In this document: piece by piece, positions 34,975-40,464 of the stretch | How the letters are laid out: the number at the start of each line of letters is the position of its first letter | Position numbering within the stretch: position 1 is the first letter of the stretch | Assembly (NCBI GenBank): GCA_903924485.1 | Contig: CAIYBL010000174.1 | Span: forward strand, 1-40,464 | Length of the DNA stretch: 40,464 nt | Direction: 5' to 3' | Origin: an uncultured Actinomycetes bacterium | Lineage (GTDB): Bacteria; Actinomycetota; Actinomycetes; Nanopelagicales; Nanopelagicaceae | The notes under the pieces: model-generated | The model's database searches: none | What the model was told of the DNA's origin: nothing | What the model saw: only the letters and a program-made list of their open reading frames with translations | Made by a program: the position numbers and the translations under genes

Positions 34975-35754
34975 TTATTTCACCTTTTCAGTTTTTGTTA
35001 CAACGTATGCGCCATCTGCCGTAAAACCACGTATATGCCAACCGCTGTCTAAACGAGGTTGCAATTGATTGCGAAGCGCCAAACGCCATTCGAGAGAGAG
35101 CGCTGGATTGTTCGCTCTAAGTTCGAGAATGTCATCAGGTAAGTAGCACAACACACTGGTACCGGTTGCGCCGTGTTGCACGGGAATTCCATTTTCATTG
35201 GAGAGTGCAACAGGAATGTCAGTGGTATCGATAGCCGGGCGAGATTGGCTAGTGAGAAGCCAATGTGCCATCACACGGTCCGTATGGTCACCTGCATTGA
35301 TGCCATCTGGTAAATCCCCATAAAAATCTGGGAAGTAATCAAAGACATCAGCGCCGAGTTTGATCAAGTTGATTCGCGCATTGCGCCGAACGAGGGGATC
35401 AAATGTCCACGTGATGGTGTCGTAACCATGTTCAAGCGCCCAAGTCTTTTGATGCATTTTTAGGGCAGTACCAATATTTTGGTTTCTATACGGCTCCCTG
35501 ACTGCAGCCATGTGAGAATGCAAGTGCAGATGTTGCTGATGGTCCACACCAGGAAAGGCAAAGGCCGCGGCAATGATTTCATCTTCAAGAAAAGCACCAG
35601 CCACATAGGTCCCGTTATGCACCAAGGCTTGCAGCAGGTTAGAGGTTATTTGAGTTTCATTATCGCTGGGCCACACCTCATCAAAGATGGCGCGGGCTAA
35701 GTCCTGTTCGGCGATCCCCTTGAGGATCCGAATCTGTAGCGAGTGCTCATTCAT
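34975..35754 (-). CDS. GNAT-family N-acyltransferase linked to the racemase
   Basis: 259 residues. The acyl-CoA-binding motif A is MAAVREPYRNQNIGTALKMHQKTWALEHG (R/Q-x-x-G-x-A type), in the middle of the first GNAT domain. An extra C-terminal portion follows (WLLTSQSRPAIDTTDIPVALSNENGIPV...GWHIRGFTADGAYVVTK), as in the group of predicted GNATs encoded next to OSBS/NSAR genes. The likely reaction is transfer of succinyl from succinyl-CoA to an amino acid, D-type by analogy with the Geobacillus pathway. It is the first gene of a five-gene minus-strand run. Confidence 0.78.
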   Translation of the reverse strand: MNEHSLQIRILKGIAEQDLARAIFDEVWPSDNETQITSNLLQALVHNGTYVAGAFLEDEIIAAAFAFPGVDHQQHLHLHSHMAAVREPYRNQNIGTALKMHQKTWALEHGYDTITWTFDPLVRRNARINLIKLGADVFDYFPDFYGDLPDGINAGDHTDRVMAHWLLTSQSRPAIDTTDIPVALSNENGIPVQHGATGTSVLCYLPDDILELRANNPALSLEWRLALRNQLQPRLDSGWHIRGFTADGAYVVTKTEKVK

Positions 35755-35811
35755 GCTCTGTAGCGTAGATCACCGAGCGACAATAAGTGGCTAGCGCCTT
35801 ACGATTACCCC

Positions 35812-36759
35812 ATGAAAGCGATCAAAGTGAGCAAGTTCGGTGGACCTGAGGTTATGGAGTATGTAGAAGTTCCTGATCCAACCCCGGGTCCCAATGAGGA
35901 GTTAATCGATGTCACCTCGATTGGCGTCAACTATGCAGATACCCATCAAATTGAAAACGCATACCTTGCCGAACAGGCACTTCCTCTTTTTCCTGGTCTA
36001 GAAGTAGTTGGCACAACGAAGGACGGTCGCCGAGTTCTTGCATCTGTGACGGCAGGTGCGTATGCACAAAAAGCTTTGGCAAATAAGGCTTACGTGATTG
36101 ATATACCCGTTGGCGTCAGTGATGAGCAGGCCTTGGCCATGTTTGTTCAAGGTGCAACAGCCTGGCACATTCTCAAGACCATGGGCCATCTAAAAACTGG
36201 TGAAAGCGTTGTTATCCATGCGGCCGCTGGCGGTGTTGGTTGCTTGGCAATTCAATTGGCAAAAATGTGGGGCGCGCGAGTCATAGCAGTGACATCTGCC
36301 GCCAAGAAAGATCTCGTTATTGCCTTGGGTGCTGATGCATGGGTGGACGCCGCATCTGAAGACCTCAAGGCCGATCTTCGGGCAGCCAACGGTGGCCGAG
36401 AGATTGATATCGTTTTAGAAATGGTCGGAGGTAAAACCTTTGACGATTCACTTGCAGTTTTGGCTCCTTTTGGGCGCCTCGTAACATTCGGAACCGCTTC
36501 TCGAAAAGCAGCGACGCCCATTGCGCCTGGCTCACTAGTGGGCGGTACGAAAACCGTCTCAGGTTTTTGGTTGGCGCATTGTTTCGGGAGTAAAGAGATG
36601 CTTAATGACGTCATCATCGAACTCTTCGCTCTTATTCAAAGTGGCGACCTCAAGCCCGTTATTGGCCCGGTGTTCCCTCTGAGTAAAGCCCCAGATGCCC
36701 ATCGTGCGATTCGGGCGCGTCTGACAACGGGCAAGGTGACGCTCAACCCCTCCCTTTAG
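35812..36759 (+). CDS. Quinone-oxidoreductase-type medium-chain dehydrogenase
   Basis: 315 residues of the MDR superfamily, quinone oxidoreductase (QOR) branch. GroES-like N-terminus (MKAIKVSKFGGPEVMEYVEVPDPTPGPNEELIDV) and Rossmann fold with HAAAGGVGCLAIQLAKMWGARVIAVTSAAKK. No zinc-ligand cysteines are seen, consistent with the zinc-free QOR branch. The usual role is NADPH-dependent reduction of quinones or enones; the substrate is unknown. Divergent from the GNAT gene over 57 nt, and upstream of the tRNA pair by 67 nt. Confidence 0.88.
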   Translation: MKAIKVSKFGGPEVMEYVEVPDPTPGPNEELIDVTSIGVNYADTHQIENAYLAEQALPLFPGLEVVGTTKDGRRVLASVTAGAYAQKALANKAYVIDIPVGVSDEQALAMFVQGATAWHILKTMGHLKTGESVVIHAAAGGVGCLAIQLAKMWGARVIAVTSAAKKDLVIALGADAWVDAASEDLKADLRAANGGREIDIVLEMVGGKTFDDSLAVLAPFGRLVTFGTASRKAATPIAPGSLVGGTKTVSGFWLAHCFGSKEMLNDVIIELFALIQSGDLKPVIGPVFPLSKAPDAHRAIRARLTTGKVTLNPSL

Positions 36760-36826
36760 CTGGGCATTAAACCTCTTCATTTTCGCCAATGAGTAGGCAA
36801 GCATGTACGCTCGCTAATTGTTAAGT

Positions 36827-36899
36827 GCCCCCCTAGCTCAGTTGGTAGAGCGTTTCCATGGTAAGGAAGAGGTCAACGGTTCGATTCCGTTGGGGGGCT
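36827..36899 (+). tRNA. tRNA-Thr (anticodon GGT)
   Basis: Acceptor GCCCCCC (36827-36833) pairs with GGGGGGC (36892-36898), with discriminator T at 36899. D arm GCTCAGTTGGTAGAGC, anticodon stem TTTCC/GGAAG with loop ATGGTAA giving GGT, and T arm AACGGTTCGATTCCGTT. CCA is not encoded. It opens the conserved actinobacterial tRNA-Thr/tRNA-Met/rpmG block. Confidence 0.96.
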
Positions 36900-36912
36900 C
36901 GAATCTACCTTT

Positions 36913-36986
36913 GGCGGGGTAGCTCAGCTTGGTAGAGCAAGCGGCTCATAATCGCTGTGTCGCCGGTTCAAATCCGGCCTCCGCTA
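36913..36986 (+). tRNA. tRNA-Met, elongator (anticodon CAT)
   Basis: Acceptor GGCGGGG (36913-36919) pairs with CTCCGCT (36979-36985), including G-U at the end and one internal G-U, with discriminator A at 36986. D arm GCTCAGCTTGGTAGAGC, anticodon stem AGCGG/TCGCT with loop CTCATAA giving CAT, T arm GCCGGTTCAAATCCGGC. The first pair is G-U and not the unpaired C-A of initiator tRNA, so this is the elongator form. CCA is not encoded. It lies 13 nt after tRNA-Thr, probably in the same transcript. Confidence 0.95.
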
Positions 36987-36991
36987 CTAGT

Positions 36992-37017
36992 AATTGCGCA
37001 TCAAAGAAGGCGCAATT
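36992..37017 (+). terminator. Hairpin after the tRNA-Met gene
   Basis: AATTGCGC (36992-36999) pairs perfectly with GCGCAATT (37010-37017) around a 10-nt loop (ATCAAAGAAG). It starts six bases past the tRNA 3' end. No clean U tract follows (TCGCAAC), so it may serve as a processing or 3'-protecting stem or a weak terminator before rpmG. Confidence 0.5.
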
Positions 37018-37101
37018 TCGCAACATGCAGGGTCGTCGGGTAGCCTGACGCCTCGAACAAAAGTAAAACCGACGAAATCTAACGATGAAGGAGCTTGGGC
37101 C

Positions 37102-37272
37102 ATGGCAAGTAAGAGTGCGGACGTACGTCCAAAGATCACCATGGCCTGCGTGGATTGCAAAGAGCGCAACTACATCACTAAGAAGAACCGTCGCAACGAT
37201 CCAGATCGTCTTGAACTCAAGAAGTTCTGCCCACGTTGCAAGGCTTCAACAGTTCACCGCGAAACTCGATAA
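37102..37272 (+). CDS. rpmG: 50S ribosomal protein L33, zinc form
   Basis: 56 residues ([56 protein letters not shown]). Two CxxC pairs, CVDC and CPRC, bind zinc, the cysteine-containing (C+) form of L33. The ORF track gives only longer frames; the ATG at 37102 is chosen because GAAGGAG (37086-37092) precedes it and the protein matches L33 from its first residue. The stop overlaps the next gene by one base (TAATG). Confidence 0.97.
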   Translation: MASKSADVRPKITMACVDCKERNYITKKNRRNDPDRLELKKFCPRCKASTVHRETR

Positions 37273-37661
37273 TGCTCAATCCCGATTCCGTCGGGCGCAC
37301 TTTTACTGGTGCGGAATTAGTTACTGTCACGCAATCTGAGATTAATGCTTTCGCTGACGTCATAGGCGAAACCGATCGAAGCGTGGCACCTCCAACTTTT
37401 TCTATTCGTATAACTCTCGCGCAATCGCAACAGTTACTTTCAGATCCTGATGTGGGTCTTGATTGGTCGCGACTCGTACACGGTGACCAAAAGTTCCAGA
37501 TTCTGCGCCCAATCGTTGCTGGGGATCAATTACGTTGTTCATCAACTATTGAAAATTATAAAGTTGCCGCTGGTAATGAAATTGTCACCGTTCGATCTGA
37601 TTTACATTCGGGAGATCAACTTGTTGTCTCTACGTGGTCCACTTTGGTGGTGCGGGCATGA
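37272..37661 (+). CDS. MaoC-like dehydratase, HadA-type subunit
   Basis: 129 residues from the ATG at 37272, inside the rpmG stop; the longer ORF in the track begins inside rpmG. The text (VGRTFTGAELVTVTQSEINAFADVIGETD..., VAPPTFSIRITL, HGDQKFQILRPIVAGDQLRCSSTIENYKV) is that of the N-terminal hotdog dehydratase subunit found between rpmG and murB in actinobacteria, related to mycobacterial HadA. It lacks the hydratase D-x-N-P-x-H motif and relies on its partner, encoded next, for catalysis. In mycobacteria the pair dehydrates 3-hydroxyacyl-ACP in mycolic-acid synthesis; outside that group the role is unclear. Confidence 0.85.
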   Translation: MLNPDSVGRTFTGAELVTVTQSEINAFADVIGETDRSVAPPTFSIRITLAQSQQLLSDPDVGLDWSRLVHGDQKFQILRPIVAGDQLRCSSTIENYKVAAGNEIVTVRSDLHSGDQLVVSTWSTLVVRA

Positions 37662-38071
37662 TTACAGTCGGCGAAGTACTTTCAGCCAAGGTCTTCTGGG
37701 TTGATCGCGAATTACTTAAGGCTTATGCCGATGCTAGCGGAGATCAGAATCCGATTCATCAAGATGAAGCTTTTGCCAAATCTGTAGGTCTGCCCAATGT
37801 AATCGCACATGGAATGTTAACCATGGCACTTGTCGGGAAATTTGTCACCGAGTTCGCTGGTGGTTCTGCCTCTGTTAAAGAATTCTCTGGAAGATTTGTA
37901 AAGCCTGTCATTGTTCCTGCTGGAGAAAAAGTTGACCTGACTGTCTCAGCGACTATCGCCGAAGTAAATGGCAGTGACATTCGACTAGATATCAGCGCAA
38001 CGTCAGCAGGAGTGAAAGTGTTGGGGATGGCTAAGGCTCTGATCACGCTGCCAGCAAATGTTAAATCATGA
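37658..38071 (+). CDS. MaoC-like dehydratase, HadB-type catalytic subunit
   Basis: 137 residues from ATG 37658, a 4-nt overlap (ATGA) with the previous gene; the ORF-track start eight codons earlier is rejected. The hydratase-2 motif ASGDQNPIHQDEAFAKSVGLPNVIAHGMLTMAL carries the catalytic Asp and His. It should form a heterodimer with the preceding subunit and dehydrate or hydrate 3-hydroxyacyl thioesters. Its own stop overlaps the murB start by 4 nt, so rpmG, the two subunits and murB are translated in a tightly coupled series. Confidence 0.9.
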   Translation: MITVGEVLSAKVFWVDRELLKAYADASGDQNPIHQDEAFAKSVGLPNVIAHGMLTMALVGKFVTEFAGGSASVKEFSGRFVKPVIVPAGEKVDLTVSATIAEVNGSDIRLDISATSAGVKVLGMAKALITLPANVKS

Positions 38072-39087
38072 CTCAATTATCTGACTACACCAGCCTGCGA
38101 GTAGGCGGAACTGCAAAGAATTTTATTGAAGTTTCCACTGAAGCAGAGATTATCGCTGCTATCGAAGGGGCTGGCGATGCACCCATTCTTGTGATGGGCG
38201 GCGGAACGAACATCCTGGTGAGTGATAATGGTTTTAACGGAACCGTTATTAGGATTTCAAATGACCATATTGAAAGTGAAGTTGATGCCTGTAGTGGGGC
38301 AACTCTTACAATTGGAGCAGGGCAGAATTGGGATGAATTTGTTGCCATATCTATTGCGCGCGGTTTTGCGGGTTTAGAGACCTTGAGTGGAATTCCTGGA
38401 ACGGTTGGTGCCGCACCTATTCAAAATATCGGTGCCTACGGCCATGAAGTTTCTGAATTCATTACTCGCGTTCGTACATATGACAGAGTAGAAAAGAAGT
38501 TACGCACATTCACAAACTCTGAGTGCGACTTTTCCTATCGCAGCTCCAAGTTTAAAATGGAGAAAGATCGCTATGTAATTTTGGATGTCGCCTTCCAACT
38601 TCGACAAGGAGAGATCACTACACCTATTACTTATGCCGAACTGGCAACTGGACTGGGTATCGCTGTCGGTGAGAAAGCCTCTGTTCAAGAAACCCGAGAT
38701 ACAACTTTGGCACTGCGGGCGAAAAAGGGAATGTTGCTACACCCAGATGATCATGATTCTTGGTCTGCTGGTTCTTTTTTTACCAATCCAATAGTTTCAA
38801 AAGATATTGCAGCGACCTTGCCTGCCGATGCGCCACGTTGGGTTCAAGCCGATGGACGAGTCAAGACTTCTGCGGCATGGCTTATGGAACATGCCGGTGT
38901 TCATAAAGGTGATTCAGTTTCAGGAGCTCGGATTTCGACCAAACACGTTCTTGCTCTAACGAATTCGGGCACGGCCACCGCAGCAGACATCGCAGCACTT
39001 GCAAAAGAGGCGCGCGCCAAAGTGATGAGCGTTTTTGGAATTACCCTGGAAGCGGAAGTTAACTTAGTTGGTATTAACCTTCTGTAA
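38068..39087 (+). CDS. murB: UDP-N-acetylenolpyruvoylglucosamine reductase
   Basis: 339 residues. FAD-binding part with SLRVGG (start), [36 protein letters not shown] and FSYRSSKFK, and the C-terminal [12 protein letters not shown] with the proton-donating serine, then [13 protein letters not shown] and [10 protein letters not shown]. It reduces UDP-GlcNAc-enolpyruvate to UDP-MurNAc with NADPH in the cytoplasm, the second committed step of peptidoglycan synthesis. The tyrosine loop and extra domain indicate the type I form. Its end overlaps the oppositely oriented aminotransferase by 14 nt. Confidence 0.96.
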   Translation: MTQLSDYTSLRVGGTAKNFIEVSTEAEIIAAIEGAGDAPILVMGGGTNILVSDNGFNGTVIRISNDHIESEVDACSGATLTIGAGQNWDEFVAISIARGFAGLETLSGIPGTVGAAPIQNIGAYGHEVSEFITRVRTYDRVEKKLRTFTNSECDFSYRSSKFKMEKDRYVILDVAFQLRQGEITTPITYAELATGLGIAVGEKASVQETRDTTLALRAKKGMLLHPDDHDSWSAGSFFTNPIVSKDIAATLPADAPRWVQADGRVKTSAAWLMEHAGVHKGDSVSGARISTKHVLALTNSGTATAADIAALAKEARAKVMSVFGITLEAEVNLVGINLL

Positions 39088-40273
39088 GCAGTTTCTTAAT
39101 TCGACCAATTCCTTCGACGATATCTTCGTCACTTAACGCATATGAGAAACGCAAATAGCCGGAAGGTCCGAATGCTTCACCCGGGACAGCAGCAACTTCA
39201 ACTTCTTCAAGAATAAGCGTCGCTAATTCCGCAGAGGTAGTTGGTGTCTTTCCTCGGATTGTTTTGCCTAGAACGCCCTTGACAGATGGATAGACGTAGA
39301 AGGCACCTTGAGGCGTTGGGCAATCAAATCCCGGAATCTCATTAAGTAGTCCGACAATTAGTTTGCGACGACGGTCAAAGGCTTCACCCATTTTGTGAAC
39401 TGCAGAAAGATCTCCGGTCAGGGCTGCAACTGCGGCTCTTTGAGAAACGTTAGAAACGTTGCTAGATAAATGGGACTGCAAGTTTGTAGCTGCCTTGATG
39501 ACATCCTTAGGGCCAATCATCCAGCCAACACGCCATCCAGTCATTGCGTAAGTCTTTGCAACTCCGTTGAGAATAATCACGTGCTCAGATAGCCCAGGCA
39601 CTAATACTGGAAGGCTTGGCGCGGTAGCACCGTCGTAAAGCAGGTGCTCATAGATCTCATCGGAAATTATCCAAATATTATTTTTAAGTGCCCACTCACC
39701 GATTGCCTTTACTTGTTCGGGAGAGTAAACCGACCCTGTGGGATTACTTGGCGAACAAAATAATAAGACTTTGGTTTTCGGAGTGCGTGCGGCCTCAAGT
39801 TGTTCAACGCTAACAAGATAGTTGCTGCTCTCATCAGCAAAGACCTCAACAGGAATTCCACCCGCCAATTTCACGCATTCTGGGTAAGTCGTCCAATACG
39901 GAGCAGGCAAGAGCACTTCATCGCCATCATCAACAATGGTTGCGAAGGCTTGGAAGACGGCTTGCTTACCGCCGTTTGTGACAAGTACTTGGTCTGCAGT
40001 GATGTCGTAATTGGAATCACGCTTTGTCTTGGCCACAATCGCATTGCGCAATTCAGGTAATCCCGAAGTAGGGGTGTAACGATGATTAGATGAAACAGAT
40101 GCAGCTGCTATTGCTGCATCGACGATGTATCCAGGTGTTGGGAAATCGGGCTCACCAGCTCCAAAGCCGATGACGGGGCGGCCCGCAGCCTTGAGCGCTT
40201 TAGCTTTCGCATCAACGGCTAGGGTCGCAGATTCGGCAATCGCGGCAATTCTGGAGGAGATTCGTGGGCTCAT
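39074..40273 (-). CDS. aspC: Class I aspartate-type aminotransferase
   Basis: 399 residues, fold-type I PLP enzyme. Seen are the [14 protein letters not shown]-terminal substrate segment, [13 protein letters not shown] for cofactor phosphate, [10 protein letters not shown], the [13 protein letters not shown] aspartate/tyrosine pair, the Schiff-base lysine in [16 protein letters not shown], and a C-terminal [10 protein letters not shown] with substrate arginine. This is the subgroup Ib aspartate aminotransferase typical of actinobacteria; some members also take prephenate or aromatic acids. GGAGGAG lies just upstream of its ATG (GAATTCTGGAGGAGATTCG on the coding strand's complement is the region). 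Located between murB and tRNA-Trp as in related genomes. Confidence 0.9.
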   Translation of the reverse strand: MSPRISSRIAAIAESATLAVDAKAKALKAAGRPVIGFGAGEPDFPTPGYIVDAAIAAASVSSNHRYTPTSGLPELRNAIVAKTKRDSNYDITADQVLVTNGGKQAVFQAFATIVDDGDEVLLPAPYWTTYPECVKLAGGIPVEVFADESSNYLVSVEQLEAARTPKTKVLLFCSPSNPTGSVYSPEQVKAIGEWALKNNIWIISDEIYEHLLYDGATAPSLPVLVPGLSEHVIILNGVAKTYAMTGWRVGWMIGPKDVIKAATNLQSHLSSNVSNVSQRAAVAALTGDLSAVHKMGEAFDRRRKLIVGLLNEIPGFDCPTPQGAFYVYPSVKGVLGKTIRGKTPTTSAELATLILEEVEVAAVPGEAFGPSGYLRFSYALSDEDIVEGIGRIKKLLTEG

Positions 40274-40389
40274 GGGGGCAAGTCTGCCGTATTCCAGGAG
40301 CGAGTTAGACCTAAGCCCCTCCTTGGCTCTAGACTTCAGCGCTCACGAGGGTTTGCTTTTCCCTATGGTTTTGCCATGCCGTCGTGCGA

Positions 40390-40463
40390 AGGGCAGTAGC
40401 TCAATTGGCTAGAGTTGCCGTCTCCAAAGCGGCCGGTTGGGGGTTCGAGTCCCTCCTGCCCTG
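40390..40463 (+). tRNA. tRNA-Trp (anticodon CCA)
   Basis: Acceptor AGGGCAG (40390-40396) pairs with CTGCCCT (40456-40462), discriminator G at 40463. D arm GCTCAATTGGCTAGAGT, anticodon stem GCCGT/GCGGC with loop CTCCAAA giving CCA, T arm GGGGGTTCGAGTCCCTC. In actinobacteria it normally precedes secE and nusG, which would lie just beyond the window. CCA is not visible before the window ends. Confidence 0.95.
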
Positions 40464-40464
40464 C

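Noticed and set aside
40274-40389. Possible promoter for tRNA-Trp (TTGCTT...) in the aspC-tRNA gap.
   Set aside because: No acceptable -10 at correct spacing; cannot be supported from sequence alone.

Overview
The window reads as a compact stretch of chromosome from an actinobacterium with modest GC content (about half by eye, not computed). Several features point there. Kgd is the actinobacterial E1/E2-fused 2-oxoglutarate enzyme. There is a SigR/RsrA-type redox sigma/anti-sigma pair next to aroA and an SRAP gene, and an aroA-rsgA-hisN run. The right end has the order tRNA-Thr, tRNA-Met, rpmG, two MaoC-like dehydratase subunits, murB, aspartate-type aminotransferase, tRNA-Trp, which in actinobacteria leads into secE/nusG. 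Low-GC free-living groups such as freshwater Nanopelagicales-like lineages are a reasonable guess, but the sequence alone does not prove this. Genes are packed tightly: many start/stop overlaps of 1-14 nt, no gene-free stretch over 300 nt, and no insertion sequences, CRISPR arrays or rRNA.

Left region (1-12 kb). A DapA-superfamily aldolase/dehydratase converges on a minus-strand run aroA > rsgA > hisN > copA. Divergent from aroA is an SRAP (abasic-site shield) gene, followed by sigR, rsrA and a hotdog thioesterase. A nickel superoxide dismutase (sodN) lies divergent from its maturation protease (sodX), and sodX overlaps a UbiA-type prenyltransferase gene. A large S9-family serine peptidase ends tail to tail with the UbiA gene.

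Middle region (12-25 kb). After a secreted PHB-depolymerase/LpqC-like esterase and a DUF6454-like protein comes the most interesting locus: a five-gene plus-strand unit with a solute-binding protein, two ABC permeases, an ABC ATPase, and a 504-residue protein that fuses a glycerophosphodiester phosphodiesterase domain to an inositol-monophosphatase-family domain. The layout suggests uptake of a phosphodiester, possibly glycerophosphoinositol, followed by two-step hydrolysis in the cytoplasm. The junction between the binding-protein gene and the first permease gene carries two back-to-back hairpins, one with a perfect 13-bp stem. On the minus strand follow a DUF4287/DUF1801-like protein, an HSL-type esterase, and kgd.

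Right-centre region (25-36 kb). A degenerate GGDEF-domain gene precedes a minimal tadA-tadB-tadC set. Converging on it is a minus-strand five-gene unit: GNAT, OSBS/N-succinylamino-acid racemase, membrane protein, putA, sdaA. It looks like a catabolic operon for amino acids (D-amino acids, proline, serine). A quinone-oxidoreductase-type MDR gene is divergent from it.

Right end (36.8-40.5 kb). tRNA-Thr(GGT), tRNA-Met(CAT), rpmG, two MaoC-type dehydratase genes and murB run left to right with 1-4 nt overlaps between the protein genes. An aminotransferase gene converges on murB, and the window closes with tRNA-Trp(CCA).
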